NCBI GenBank assembly: GCA_004332335.1
Contig: SISS01000008.1
Span: 247,424-311,423 of the forward strand
Direction: 5' to 3'
DNA from: Methanoregulaceae archaeon UXB-2016
GTDB taxonomy: Archaea > Halobacteriota > Methanomicrobia > Methanomicrobiales > Methanospirillaceae
DNA length: 64,000 nt
The translations under genes were made by a program, and so were the position numbers. The notes beneath the pieces are model-generated. The model was not told the DNA's origin. It searched no databases and saw nothing but the letters and a program-made list of their open reading frames with translations. Every line of letters begins with the position of its first letter. Within the stretch, counting starts at the first letter, position 1. Positions 1 to 8,465 of this stretch are shown here, piece after piece.

Positions 1-203
1 AGCCTTTTTGCGGTCGCGAGGAGCACGCGCAGCCCCCCGCTGCTGATGTACGGGACTGCGCCGAGGTCGATCAGCAGGCGCCGGGCCCCGCCGTCGAGCG
101 CCGCTCCGATCGCGGCCTCGAGGGCCGGTGCGGTCGTCGTGTCGATCCGGCCGGCCGGCGCGAGGACCGCGACCCCTCCTTCATCATATCGCTCGATCGC
201 CAC
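1..203 (-). CDS. STAS-domain (anti-anti-sigma-like) protein, 3' end outside window
   Basis: The N-terminal two thirds of a STAS-domain protein of the SpoIIAA/RsbV type, running off the left edge. The translation carries the family pattern: a first strand, the stretch GRIDTTTAPALEAAI, then IDLGAVPYISSGGLRVLL. The second Ser of ISSGGL aligns with the phosphorylated Ser of SpoIIAA (Ser58 in DSSGL). The start is GTG at 203, 8 nt after an AGGAG at 212-216. It is divergent from the RsbW-like gene and is a paralog of the STAS gene at 3325-3696. In the known family such proteins are phosphorylated by an RsbW-type kinase and dephosphorylated by a PP2C phosphatase; both lie next door. The partner that is finally controlled is unknown, since archaea lack sigma factors. 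Confidence 0.82.
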   Translation of the reverse strand, partial: MAIERYDEGGVAVLAPAGRIDTTTAPALEAAIGAALDGGARRLLIDLGAVPYISSGGLRVLLATAKR

Positions 204-247
204 CCTGGTCACTCCTGAGAGGAGGTGGTCGAGGAGGACACTTAAAG

Positions 248-706
248 GTGTCCGGCGTCGATCACTCCGTGATGGTAACCGGGGAGTTCGAGCACGCCCT
301 GACGGCCGGGATGGAGGCCCTGCCCGGCCTGCTCGACGAGTTCACGGCCTGGCTTGACGATCACGGAGTCCCTTCCCCGTCCCGTGACGACCTCCTGCTC
401 GCGCTCGACGAGGCGGCCTCGAACGTGATCCTGCACGGGTATGCCGGGGCTCCCGGCGAGGTGCTCGTCCGCGCCCGCGCCGCCCCGGGCGGGGTCGAGC
501 TCCTGGTTGCGGACCGTGCCCCGCCCTTCGACCCCCTGGCCGCCCCGTTGCCGGACCTCGACGCCCCGCTCGAGGACCGGCCAACCGGCGGGCTCGGCGT
601 CTATCTGATCCGACGGCTGATGGAGCGGGCCGAGTACCGGCGAGAGGACGGGTGGAACGTGTTCGTCATGGCCCGGTCGTGGTCGCCCGAAGCACCACGA
701 GCGTGA
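248..706 (+). CDS. RsbW-like anti-sigma-factor-type serine kinase (HATPase_c_2)
   Basis: A 152-residue single-domain GHKL ATPase of the RsbW/SpoIIAB type. The N box reads ALDEAASNVILHGY, the G1-like box VADRAPPFDP (Ala where Gly is usual), and the G2 region GGLGVYLIRRLMERAEY. There is no dimerisation or sensor domain, which fits a protein kinase acting on STAS partners and not a histidine kinase. The start is taken as GTG 248, 10 nt after GAGGAGG (231-237); ATG 272 is an alternative. It is divergent from the STAS gene at the left edge, and its last 41 nt overlap the 3' end of the convergent SpoIIE-type phosphatase. It probably phosphorylates one or both STAS proteins here; that is inference from family and context. 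Confidence 0.82.
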   Translation: MSGVDHSVMVTGEFEHALTAGMEALPGLLDEFTAWLDDHGVPSPSRDDLLLALDEAASNVILHGYAGAPGEVLVRARAAPGGVELLVADRAPPFDPLAAPLPDLDAPLEDRPTGGLGVYLIRRLMERAEYRREDGWNVFVMARSWSPEAPRA

Positions 707-1784
707 TGTCGTCGAACTGCGGGGTGTCGCCCGCATGGGCTGCGACGTCCGCGAGGATCCCCGCGACGACCGCCTCGGCCGGTGCGTCCTCAAGCCTTCG
801 GATGGTCGCCCGGAACCGGTCCTCGCCGAACTCCGTGTCGGTGCTGTCGATCGCCTCGACCACGCCGTCCGTGTAGAGGACCAGGAGATCCCCGGGCGCG
901 AACGTCACCTCCGCCTCCGTGAACGCCACCTCGCAGAGGAGCCCGAGCGCCGGCCCGGTCGGATCGAGGGTCTCGAAGAGGCCGGTCGCAGCCCGGAGGA
1001 GCAGGGGCGGGTTGTGGCCGGCGTTCACATACCGGAGCGTCCGCGGCCCGGGCCGGAGCACGCCATAGAAGGTCGTTACAAAGGTCCCGCGTTCGCCGGC
1101 GTCCTCGCAGCAGGCCTCGTTTGCGGTCCGCATCACCTTCGCGGGCGACGCGTACCGGGGCGCGGCCGACCGGAGCACGGTCCGGATCAGGGCCATGAAG
1201 AGCGCGGCCGGCATCCCCTTGCCCGAGACGTCCGCGCAGACGAGTGCGATTCGACCGGCCGAGAGCGAGACCAGGTCGTGGAGGTCGCCGCCGACCTCGC
1301 GGGCCGGTCGGTTCACGGCCGCGCAGTCGAAACCGGGCACGGGCGGCAGGGCCCGGGGCAGGAATGCGGCCTGGATTTCGGCCGCGATTGCGCGTTCGGC
1401 CCGCCCGTGGGTGAGCTCCTCGCCGTACTGGCGGATGGTCGAGACCATGCGGTTGATCGAGCCGACGAGGGCCTGGAACTCGCGCCCGGGTATCGGACGG
1501 ATGCGGCGGTCGAGCTCGCCCCCCGCGATCGCCTCGACGTCCTCGACGATCGCGCGAACGGGCCGGGTCACGTACCGGGACGCGCCGAAGGCGAAGACCA
1601 CCCCGATCGCGATCGCGCCCGATCCGATCAGGAGGTGGAAGAGCAGGAGCCGGCCGGTCTGCTCGGCGGCCTGATCAACCGCCTGGAGGTAGGAGAGGCC
1701 GGTCAGGAAGACGATGACGAGCACGACCACGACGATGTTGTAGGCGATCAGGTACTGCCGGAGGGACCAGGACTCGTTTCCCAT
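666..1784 (-). CDS. Membrane-bound SpoIIE/RsbU-type PP2C phosphatase with HAMP domain
   Basis: A 372-residue protein with two membrane segments (about 14-34 and 46-67), a HAMP linker (about 68-120) and a C-terminal SpoIIE-type PP2C domain. The metal-binding motifs are visible: EVGGDLHD near 164-170, CADVSGKGMPAAL near 183-195, YTDGVVEA near 304-311 and FDDITLVVL near 358-366. The family dephosphorylates serine-phosphorylated STAS proteins. The reading frame stays open far upstream (to 2831), but that part is the antisense shadow of the next kinase gene; ATG 1784 is where family similarity begins. The short loop between the two membrane segments leaves little sensor domain, so input may come through the membrane or HAMP segment itself. 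Convergent overlap with the RsbW-like gene. Confidence 0.88.
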   Translation of the reverse strand: MGNESWSLRQYLIAYNIVVVVLVIVFLTGLSYLQAVDQAAEQTGRLLLFHLLIGSGAIAIGVVFAFGASRYVTRPVRAIVEDVEAIAGGELDRRIRPIPGREFQALVGSINRMVSTIRQYGEELTHGRAERAIAAEIQAAFLPRALPPVPGFDCAAVNRPAREVGGDLHDLVSLSAGRIALVCADVSGKGMPAALFMALIRTVLRSAAPRYASPAKVMRTANEACCEDAGERGTFVTTFYGVLRPGPRTLRYVNAGHNPPLLLRAATGLFETLDPTGPALGLLCEVAFTEAEVTFAPGDLLVLYTDGVVEAIDSTDTEFGEDRFRATIRRLEDAPAEAVVAGILADVAAHAGDTPQFDDITLVVLRATTTGP

Positions 1785-1871
1785 GGGATGGAAACGATCT
1801 CGGCCCCGGGACGGATAAGCCTGCGGGACTACGGCCATAGGTATTTCTGTCCGGGTCTCCCATCCAGGGCC

Positions 1872-3353
1872 ATGCAGCCGGAGTTCGTCGATGCCCTGCC
1901 GCACTCCGTGATAGCGATCGGGCCCGAGGACGCGATCATCTGGTGCAACCGGGCCTTCCGGGTTGCGTTCGCCCTCGGCGACGGCCCCCTGGCCGGAGTC
2001 CGGCTCTTCTCGCTGCGTGACTGGTACTTCGACGCACCCGAGGTGCACGAGGCCCTGGCCGCAGTCCGCGAGGGCCTCCCGGAGGCCGTCTGCGCCCTCT
2101 CGCGCGACGGGGGCCCTGTCCACGAGGTCGCGGTGAGAGCGCTTCCGAGTGCGGGGGACGGTGCGGCGCTCCTCGCCTTTACCGACATCTCGGAACGGAT
2201 CCGGGCCGAGACCGACCGGAGCCGGTGCCAGGCCCAGCTCGAGATCGTGAACGAGATCATCCGGGCGTCGACCTCGCGCATGACGACCGCCGCGATCCTG
2301 GAGGCGGTCCTCGAGCGGACGCTCGCCCTGCTGGGGTTCGACGCGGGCGCGGTCTACCTCGTCGGCACGGACCCGGCCCTCGCGCACCTCCGGGCTTCGC
2401 AGGGCCTCTGCGACCTCATCTATGCGGGCGCCCCCACGCTCCGGCTGGACGGGCCGCCCCTCGATGCGCTCCTCGCCGGCCGGCCCTGCTACTGCGAGAC
2501 CTACCTCGATGTCGCCCACGAGGAGGGCGAGCTCGGGGTCTTCTCGGCGGCCTCGGTCCCGGTATCCGCGGACGGGCGCACGATCGGTCTGCTCGCGGTC
2601 GCCTCCTCCAACTTCTACCGCTTCTCGCCCCTCGAACGGGACGTGCTCGAGGCGATCGGGATCGAGCTGGGGGCCGCGGTACGGCGCGGCGAACTCGAGA
2701 GCGCCGTCGTCAGCGAGCATAGGGCAGCCGAGCTCTATCTCGACGTGATCACCCACGACCTGGGAAACCTGCAGACGGCCGCGCTCGCCTATACCGAGGC
2801 CCTCGCGGAGACCCTCGCTTCCGCCGAGCACCCCGGGCTGGTCCCGCTCCGCGAGACGCTTCGCCGCGGGCTCTCCGTGGTCCGGAGCATCGGGACCCTG
2901 CGCCGCCTGCGCGGGGACGCCGGGGCCCTTGCGCCGATCCGGCTCAAGACGGCCGTCGAGGGCGCCCTGGCTGATGCTGGCGGGATGGCCGTGGAGATCG
3001 CCGGCGACGGCGTCGTCCTGGCCGATCCGCTTCTTGTCGAGGTCTTTGCGAACCTCTTCGGGAACAGCCGGAAGTTCGGCGCCACCAGGACCCGGGTTGT
3101 CGTGGAGGAGGCCGCGGACTGGGTCGTGGTCCGGGTCGAGGACGACGGCCCGGGGATCCCGGACGAGGAGAAGGGACGGGTCTTCTTGAGGTACACGACG
3201 AGTTCGACCCCGGGCTCCGGTTCGGGGCTTGGCCTCTCGATCGTCTCCGCTCTGATGGAGCGGTACGGCGGGACCGTGGAGGTCAGAGACCGGGTCCCAG
3301 GTCGGTATGCTGAGGGCTCGGCCTTCACCCTGAGGTTTCGGCGACCGAGCTGA
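1872..3353 (+). CDS. PAS-GAF sensor histidine kinase
   Basis: A 493-residue soluble sensor kinase: PAS domain about 1-110, GAF domain about 125-275, a HisKA-like helix with the probable phospho-acceptor His in DVITHDLGNLQTAAL (His295), and a HATPase with N box VFANLFGNSRKF, G1 VEDDGPGIP and G2 GSGSGLGLSIVSALM. All catalytic boxes look intact. The frame is open from 735, but the upstream part is antisense to the phosphatase gene, and ATG 1872 begins the PAS fold. No convincing ribosome-binding site precedes it. There is no receiver-domain gene beside it. It sits between the phosphatase and the second STAS gene, so it may supply an input to that module; this is inferred from position only. Confidence 0.87.
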   Translation: MQPEFVDALPHSVIAIGPEDAIIWCNRAFRVAFALGDGPLAGVRLFSLRDWYFDAPEVHEALAAVREGLPEAVCALSRDGGPVHEVAVRALPSAGDGAALLAFTDISERIRAETDRSRCQAQLEIVNEIIRASTSRMTTAAILEAVLERTLALLGFDAGAVYLVGTDPALAHLRASQGLCDLIYAGAPTLRLDGPPLDALLAGRPCYCETYLDVAHEEGELGVFSAASVPVSADGRTIGLLAVASSNFYRFSPLERDVLEAIGIELGAAVRRGELESAVVSEHRAAELYLDVITHDLGNLQTAALAYTEALAETLASAEHPGLVPLRETLRRGLSVVRSIGTLRRLRGDAGALAPIRLKTAVEGALADAGGMAVEIAGDGVVLADPLLVEVFANLFGNSRKFGATRTRVVVEEAADWVVVRVEDDGPGIPDEEKGRVFLRYTTSSTPGSGSGLGLSIVSALMERYGGTVEVRDRVPGRYAEGSAFTLRFRRPS

Positions 3354-3696
3354 GGAGCCGGGCGGCGACCTCGACCACGTCGTCTCCGTAGAGGAAGAGC
3401 CGGTCGAACCCGGTCGTCGTGATGACCCGCTCCGGCTCGTCGGCGAGCGCCGCGAGCGCGCACCCGCCCCCGCCTCCCCGGGCCGCCTTCAGCCCGGCGA
3501 GGAGCGCGCGCAACCCGGAGCTGCTGATGTACGCAAGCCGGGCGCAGTCCACGACGATCCATATCCTCCCTTCCCGGACCGACTCCAGGAGGGCCGCCTC
3601 GAGCGCCGGAGCCCCGAGGGCGTCCGCCCGACCCTCGACGGCCACGACGCGGACATCCCCGTCATCCCGCAGGGTGATCCCGAACCGATCGGTCAT
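3325..3696 (-). CDS. STAS-domain (anti-anti-sigma-like) protein
   Basis: A complete 123-residue STAS protein. Key segments are VEGRADALGAPALEAALL and VDCARLAYISSSGLRALL, where the middle Ser of ISSSGL matches the phosphoserine of SpoIIAA, followed by a run of glycines (AARGGGGGCALAAL) and a final helix. The start is set at ATG 3696; an upstream in-frame ATG (3756) would add 20 residues that do not fit the fold. Its 3' end overlaps the histidine kinase gene by 29 nt. Together with the gene at 1-203 it gives the locus two STAS partners for one kinase and one phosphatase. Confidence 0.85.
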   Translation of the reverse strand: MTDRFGITLRDDGDVRVVAVEGRADALGAPALEAALLESVREGRIWIVVDCARLAYISSSGLRALLAGLKAARGGGGGCALAALADEPERVITTTGFDRLFLYGDDVVEVAARLLSSVAETSG

Positions 3697-3782
3697 TACA
3701 GGTGATCTGCGTCGGACGAGCTGATGAATCTCCCCGCCCGGCACCGTCGGTTTCATCCTTTCGGCCGGTCAACCGCTCACAG

Positions 3783-5456
3783 ATGGCCACCGCTGCATGG
3801 CGCCCTGTTCCCGGGCTCACGTCGGTCCGGTTCCTGCCGTTTCTCCGGCGGCCCGACATCTGCTGCTCGAACGCCTTCCTCGCCGCGGGCCCCCGTGCGG
3901 TGATCGCCGTCGATCCCGGGGCCGACGCGGCACAGGCCGCCCTGCTCGCCAGGTTCGCCGGCGAGGCCCTCGGCGCCGACCTGCGTCCCTTCATCGTGCT
4001 CCTGACGCACTGCCACATCGATCATGTGCTCCAGGCCGTGGCCTCGCCCGAACGGCTGGGCCGGCTCGGTGCCGTGCTCGCGGCTCATGCCGGATGTGCG
4101 GCCGTACTCGCCCTTGGCGACCCGATCCTCTCCGCGGCTCATCTCTTCGATATCGCGTTGCCGACGTGCGAGGTCGGGCTCCGCCTCTTCTCAGGCGATC
4201 CCTCGGCCGGTCCGAACGGCATTCGCCGCGTCCCCTGCGGCGCGGCGGGGCTCATGGGCGAACGCCTGCTCGTCAACGGTGCCCCCGTGGCCGAGGTCTA
4301 CTCTGCGCCCGGTCATACCCCCGACTCGGTGGTGATCCGGGTCGGCGATCTCCTCTTTGTCGGCGATCTCCTCTTCGCTCTCGAGCCGGGAATCGCGGGG
4401 CTGCCCGGGTTCGAGCTCGAGGCGCTTGCATCCACGATTGTTGCGGTCCGGGTGCTCGTTGAGGAGGGCGGCATCGTCGAGGTCTGCCCCGGCCACGGCC
4501 CTTTGCTTCCGGCGAGCGAGGCGGTGGCCGCCCTTGCCCGGCTCGCCGAGGCCGTCGGACGCCTCACGGTTGTTCCGCACATAACTCCGGCACGGCTCAC
4601 GGCGACCCGGGTGGTCGCGCTCGAACTCCTCGACGAGGCCGACAGGCTCTTTGCCGTGATCGGCGGCAGGCTGATCGTGCTCGCCCATCACCTCGAGGCC
4701 CTCGGCGAGGTGGAGGCGGCCGCCGGGATCGAGGAGACGCTCGCCTCAGATGAGGTCGAACCCTGCCTCGCCTCGTTCGGCCGGTTCGCTCGGGAGTTCG
4801 AGGCCGGTGAGCGGGTCGAGGCACAGCTCGTGCTCAAGGCCATGCAGGCCACGCGCCGGATCGAGGCGACCCTCCTCCGGGGCCGGCTTGCCACCATCGG
4901 GGATCTCGCCCTGCTCGCGCGGTTCCGGCGGCTTGCGGACGATTTCATGGCCACGGTCACCGAGGGCGCCCCTGCGCTCGCCCGGGTTCCGGTCGACCTG
5001 AACGAGCTCGTCGCGGGGGTGGCGGCTGCGGTCGGCGGGCCGGCCGTGCCGGACGAGGCCGTACTCGACGCGGCCGACGACGAGGAGGCGTTCCTGGAGA
5101 TCCTGGTCCGACGGCTCGCGGCCCCGCCTCTCTTTCCAGGGGACAGGCTCGGACTCTCGCCAGCGTCCGGCCCGATCCCGATCGTGACCGACCTGGAACG
5201 GCTCGACGACGGGCTCCGGGCCCTTCTCGAGGACCTCGCGGGCGCGGGCCACGAGCAGGTCGGGATCGAGGTCGGCGACGGGGGTACGGTCATGATCCGG
5301 GGTGACCCGTGCGGAGCGGAGCCCTTCGGCCTGCATCGATGCGAGGCTTACCGGCGGCGGTTCGAGGCTCTGGGGATGGCATTCGAACTCGAGGGGGGAG
5401 CACCGTTCACGTGCAGCATCGCGTTGAAAAGAAATAGCGCCGAGGGGGAGATTTGA
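3783..5456 (+). CDS. Metallo-beta-lactamase-fold protein with long C-terminal extension
   Basis: A 557-residue protein. The first 260 residues or so are a metallo-beta-lactamase fold with the dinuclear metal motif THCHIDH (His76, His78, Asp80, His81), a later APGHTPDS, and GDLLF and CPGHGPLLP near the end of the domain, which complete the usual metal ligands. The remaining 290 residues are helical, rich in Ala, Leu and Glu, and not recognised; the very end (about 490-557) is alpha/beta and includes VGIEVGDGGTVMIRG. The start is ATG 3783, since residues upstream are antisense to the STAS gene. The last 19 nt of the CDS lie inside the oppositely transcribed tRNA-Ser gene, so the C-terminal residues are encoded by tRNA sequence. 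The substrate is unknown. Confidence 0.75.
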   Translation: MATAAWRPVPGLTSVRFLPFLRRPDICCSNAFLAAGPRAVIAVDPGADAAQAALLARFAGEALGADLRPFIVLLTHCHIDHVLQAVASPERLGRLGAVLAAHAGCAAVLALGDPILSAAHLFDIALPTCEVGLRLFSGDPSAGPNGIRRVPCGAAGLMGERLLVNGAPVAEVYSAPGHTPDSVVIRVGDLLFVGDLLFALEPGIAGLPGFELEALASTIVAVRVLVEEGGIVEVCPGHGPLLPASEAVAALARLAEAVGRLTVVPHITPARLTATRVVALELLDEADRLFAVIGGRLIVLAHHLEALGEVEAAAGIEETLASDEVEPCLASFGRFAREFEAGERVEAQLVLKAMQATRRIEATLLRGRLATIGDLALLARFRRLADDFMATVTEGAPALARVPVDLNELVAGVAAAVGGPAVPDEAVLDAADDEEAFLEILVRRLAAPPLFPGDRLGLSPASGPIPIVTDLERLDDGLRALLEDLAGAGHEQVGIEVGDGGTVMIRGDPCGAEPFGLHRCEAYRRRFEALGMAFELEGGAPFTCSIALKRNSAEGEI

Positions 5457-5522
5457 ACTCCCGAGGTGCAAGGCACCATCGGCTTTCGAGGCCGACGCCT
5501 TCCCGGACTAGACTACCTCGGC
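5438..5522 (-). tRNA. tRNA-Ser (anticodon CGA)
   Basis: The minus strand folds as an 85-nt class II tRNA. The acceptor stem GCCGAGG (5522-5516) pairs with CCTCGGC (5445-5439), with discriminator G at 5438. The anticodon stem TCGGC/GCCGA encloses the loop CTCGAAA, giving anticodon CGA; then comes a long variable arm (GGTGCCTTGCACC) and a T arm with TTCAAAT. A long variable arm plus CGA identifies serine. CCA is not encoded. Its 3' end overlaps the end of the convergent metallo-hydrolase gene by 19 nt. Confidence 0.93.
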
Positions 5523-5550
5523 AGAAGAGGCCTACAAGTTTCTGCACGGG

Positions 5551-5560
5551 CTGATATAAG
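5551..5560 (-). promoter_or_regulatory. TATA box of the tRNA-Ser gene
   Basis: CTTATATCAG on the minus strand, 29-38 nt upstream of the tRNA 5' end, the normal spacing for an archaeal TATA element. Confidence 0.6.
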
Positions 5561-5828
5561 CGTATCGAACCCAGCAGGCTCGAACCTCCTCTGTTTTCGC
5601 AGCCTCCGGGAACTGTCGACCCTCCGGGTGTCGGATCCCCCCGCTCTGTTCGACCGCGTCGTTCATCGCGAACAGTGGCCGGCCCGCCCGGCATCTCCTC
5701 CGGGCTCCTGTACCCGCCGCGTTCGTCTGGTTTTTGTAGTATCTCCGTGAGAACGAGTATGCGCATCTCTGCTGGAGTGCTCGGACCGATCGCGGGTCGG
5801 GGGCAGGGGCGGACGCGGGATCGGTGAA
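5561..5828. other. Intergenic stretch without a recognised gene
   Basis: Between the tRNA promoter and the ABC transporter gene. No reading frame here resembles a protein family. A T-rich patch at about 5730-5737 (GGTTTTTGTAGT) is the only promoter-like sequence for the downstream exporter genes, and it is weak. Confidence 0.4.
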
Positions 5829-5837
5829 GAGGTGGCG

Positions 5838-6782
5838 ATGATCGAGGCGGCGGGGCTGACGAAACGCTACGGCGGGCTCCTGGCCGTCGACGGCCTCGAC
5901 CTCGAGGTCGACCACGAGGTCTTCGGCCTGCTCGGCCCGAACGGCTCGGGCAAGACCACGACCGTGCTGATGTTCACCACGCTCCTCCGGCCCACGGCCG
6001 GAACGGCCCGGGTCTCGGGCCACGATGTGCTCCGCGAGGCGGCGCGGGTCCGCGAGCGGATCAGCTACGTGCCTCAGGACATGGCTGTCGACATCAAGCT
6101 GACCGGGCGCGAGAACGTGGCGTTTTACGCGGCCCTTTACGGCGTCCGGAGCCGCGACCGGGTCGACGAGGTGCTCGGCGTGATGGACCTCGCGGAGCGG
6201 GCCGACGACCGGGCCGGGGAGTACTCGGGGGGGATGCGGCGGAGGCTCGAGCTCGCCCAGGCCCTGGTCCACGAGCCCGAGGTCCTCTTCCTGGACGAGC
6301 CGACGATCGGCCTCGATGTGGCTGGCCGCCGGGCGATCTGGACACACATCACGGACCTCCGCCGCCGGGGCATGACCGTCTTCGTCACGACCCACTACAT
6401 GGACGAGGCCGACCGGGCCTGCGATCGAGTCGGGATCATCGCGAAGGGCCGGCTCGTCGCTGTGGATACGCCGGCCGCGCTCCGCCACCGCCTCGACGGC
6501 GAGCGGATCACGGTCCGGGTCGATCGTCCGGTGACACCGTTCCCGGTCGATGGAGCGCGGCTCGTGGTCGAGGAGACCGATCACCTGGTCTTTCACGCGG
6601 ACGACGCGGCCGAGGCTGTGCCGACGGTCCTTGCCGGCCTTGCCGCGCAGGGCGTCCGCGTACGGGGGCTCGAGGTCGAGGCCCCGACCCTCGACGACGT
6701 CTTTCTCGCGCTCGCCGGCAGGCAGGATGAGGGCGGGGCCTTCGACGACCGGCGCTTTCGCACCATGCTCAGGAGGCGCTGA
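5838..6782 (+). CDS. ABC transporter ATP-binding protein (DrrA/ABC-2 exporter type)
   Basis: A 314-residue ABC ATPase. Walker A is GPNGSGKTT, the signature is YSGGMRRRLELAQAL, Walker B is VLFLDEPTIGLD, and the switch His lies in VTTHYMDEADR. The tail after about residue 220 (HRLDGERITV... LDDVFLAL) is typical of daunorubicin-type exporter ATPases. The start is ATG 5838, preceded by GAGGTGG; GTG 5832 in frame is possible. It overlaps the permease gene by one base (TGATG), so the two are translated together and should form one efflux complex, with two ATPases and two permeases. The substrate cannot be told from sequence. Confidence 0.9.
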   Translation: MIEAAGLTKRYGGLLAVDGLDLEVDHEVFGLLGPNGSGKTTTVLMFTTLLRPTAGTARVSGHDVLREAARVRERISYVPQDMAVDIKLTGRENVAFYAALYGVRSRDRVDEVLGVMDLAERADDRAGEYSGGMRRRLELAQALVHEPEVLFLDEPTIGLDVAGRRAIWTHITDLRRRGMTVFVTTHYMDEADRACDRVGIIAKGRLVAVDTPAALRHRLDGERITVRVDRPVTPFPVDGARLVVEETDHLVFHADDAAEAVPTVLAGLAAQGVRVRGLEVEAPTLDDVFLALAGRQDEGGAFDDRRFRTMLRRR

Positions 6783-7507
6783 TGCACCCTGTCCTCGTCT
6801 ACTTTGTGCGCGACATGCGCCGCTGGGTCCGGGGCCGGCTCAACGTCTACTCGACCCTGATCATGCCCGCGGCCTGGCTCATCTTCGTCGGCCTCGCTCT
6901 GCCCACCCGGTTCACGGACCATTACCTGGACTTCATCGCGCCCGGGATCCTGGTCCTGACCATGCTCTCGGCCGGGATGCAGGGCGGCTCGTCCCTGATC
7001 TTCGACAAGATCCTCGGGTTCTTCAACAAGTTCCTCGCCCTCCCCTCGCCGCGCGAGGCGATCCTCTTCGGCAAGATCCTCTTCATCACCGTCCGCGGCC
7101 TCCTCCAGGCCACGGTGATCATGCTGCTCGCTGTCCTGCTCGGGGCCACGATCTTCACCCCGGCCATGATACTCTTCGCGTACCTGGTTCTCGTCCTCTT
7201 CGGTGTCCTGCTCTCGGCCTTCTCGACCGCGGTCGCGCTCTATGTTCAGGACCACGACTCGTACGCGGCGGTCAATGCGGTCCTCTCGATGCCGCTCTTC
7301 TTCACCTCCTCGGCCCTGATGCCCTACGACGTGATGCCGGCCTGGCTCGCGACCATCGCCCGGGTGAACCCGGTCTCGTTCGCGATCGACCTGATCCGCT
7401 CGTTCGCGGCGCCGCCCGTCGCATGGACGAGCCTCCTCGGCCTCGTCGTGATCGCATGCCTGATGGTCGCGGTCTCATCGTTCCTCTTCCGGCGGGTCAC
7501 GGTCTGA
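6782..7507 (+). CDS. ABC-2 type transporter permease
   Basis: A 241-residue integral membrane protein with about six hydrophobic segments (for example LNVYSTLIMPAAWLIFVGLA, LQATVIMLLAVLLGA and LIRSFAAPPVAW followed by a final helix). It matches the ABC-2/DrrB permease layout, including the central region around VNAVLSMPLFFTSSALMP that is conserved in drug and polysaccharide exporters. Its start overlaps the stop of the ATPase gene. It is the membrane half of the exporter; the cargo is unknown. Confidence 0.88.
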   Translation: MHPVLVYFVRDMRRWVRGRLNVYSTLIMPAAWLIFVGLALPTRFTDHYLDFIAPGILVLTMLSAGMQGGSSLIFDKILGFFNKFLALPSPREAILFGKILFITVRGLLQATVIMLLAVLLGATIFTPAMILFAYLVLVLFGVLLSAFSTAVALYVQDHDSYAAVNAVLSMPLFFTSSALMPYDVMPAWLATIARVNPVSFAIDLIRSFAAPPVAWTSLLGLVVIACLMVAVSSFLFRRVTV

Positions 7508-7576
7508 GGGGATGCTGGGGAGCGGCGGAATTCCCCGGACCGATCGTTTATCGGCTCCGACGCCCGATATCCTGCC

Positions 7577-8374
7577 GTGATCCCGTACCGGACCTGGGGA
7601 GAGGCGCCGTATACGGTCGCCCTCGCCCACGGGGGCCCAGGCGCACCCGGCGAGATGGGCCCGGTCGCCCGGGAGCTCTCGGCGACGCGGGGCATCTTCG
7701 AGCCGTTCCAGGCGTCGACTTCGGTCCCGGGACAGGTCGACGAGCTCGCGGGGCAGCTCCTGGAGCACGCGTCCCTCCCCGTGGTCCTGGTCGGGTATTC
7801 GTGGGGTGCGATGCTCGGCCTCCTCGTCGCCGCAGCGCACCCCTCCTCTGTGAGGAGACTGGTGCTGATCGGATCGGGGCCGCTCGATCCGACGTACGCC
7901 GACGGCATCATGGCGACCCGCCTCGAGCGGCTCGCACCTCAGGACCGGGACGAGCTCCTCCTCCTTCAGGAGGCACTGGGCGACCCGTCGGAGCTCCCCC
8001 TCCCCGCAGATCTCGCCCGATACGGCGACCTGATCGCTCTGGCGGACTCCATCGACCCGATTGCGACGGAACCCCTTGGCTTTGCCCCTCAGGTTGCGGT
8101 TCATCGGCGGGTCTGGGACGAGGCAGCGGCCCTGCGAGCCTCGGGATACTTCATCGAACAGGCCCGATCGATCGCCTGTCCGGTGGTGGTGGTCCACGGG
8201 GCGTCCGATCCCCACCCGGTCCAGGGGGTGGTCGGGCCGCTGGAAACCGCCGGCCTCTCTCCGCGCGTCCACATCCTTCCGGTATGCGGGCATACCCCAT
8301 GGATCGAACGGCAGGCACGCGACGCTTTCTTCGCGCTGCTGCGGAGCGAGATCACGGAGCCCGGCCGACTGTGA
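7577..8374 (+). CDS. Alpha/beta-hydrolase fold protein
   Basis: A 265-residue alpha/beta hydrolase. The oxyanion-hole motif is AHGGPGAPGEM near the N-terminus, the nucleophile elbow is VGYSWGAMLG (Ser), the acid is probably the Asp of VVVHGASDPHPV, and the base is the His of VCGHTPWIE. The HGGPG motif is shared with proline iminopeptidases and related S33 hydrolases, but the protein is shorter and the substrate is not evident. The start is GTG 7577. It lies 69 nt after the permease and could be co-transcribed with the exporter. Confidence 0.83.
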   Translation: MIPYRTWGEAPYTVALAHGGPGAPGEMGPVARELSATRGIFEPFQASTSVPGQVDELAGQLLEHASLPVVLVGYSWGAMLGLLVAAAHPSSVRRLVLIGSGPLDPTYADGIMATRLERLAPQDRDELLLLQEALGDPSELPLPADLARYGDLIALADSIDPIATEPLGFAPQVAVHRRVWDEAAALRASGYFIEQARSIACPVVVVHGASDPHPVQGVVGPLETAGLSPRVHILPVCGHTPWIERQARDAFFALLRSEITEPGRL

Positions 8375-8465
8375 CGGACCCCCGGGGTGCCGGTTCCCCC
8401 TCGCCCTGCCGTCCGTACCGCTCGGCAATAAGGCCCCCCCCCGCCGATCCCCGGGCGGCAGTCGG

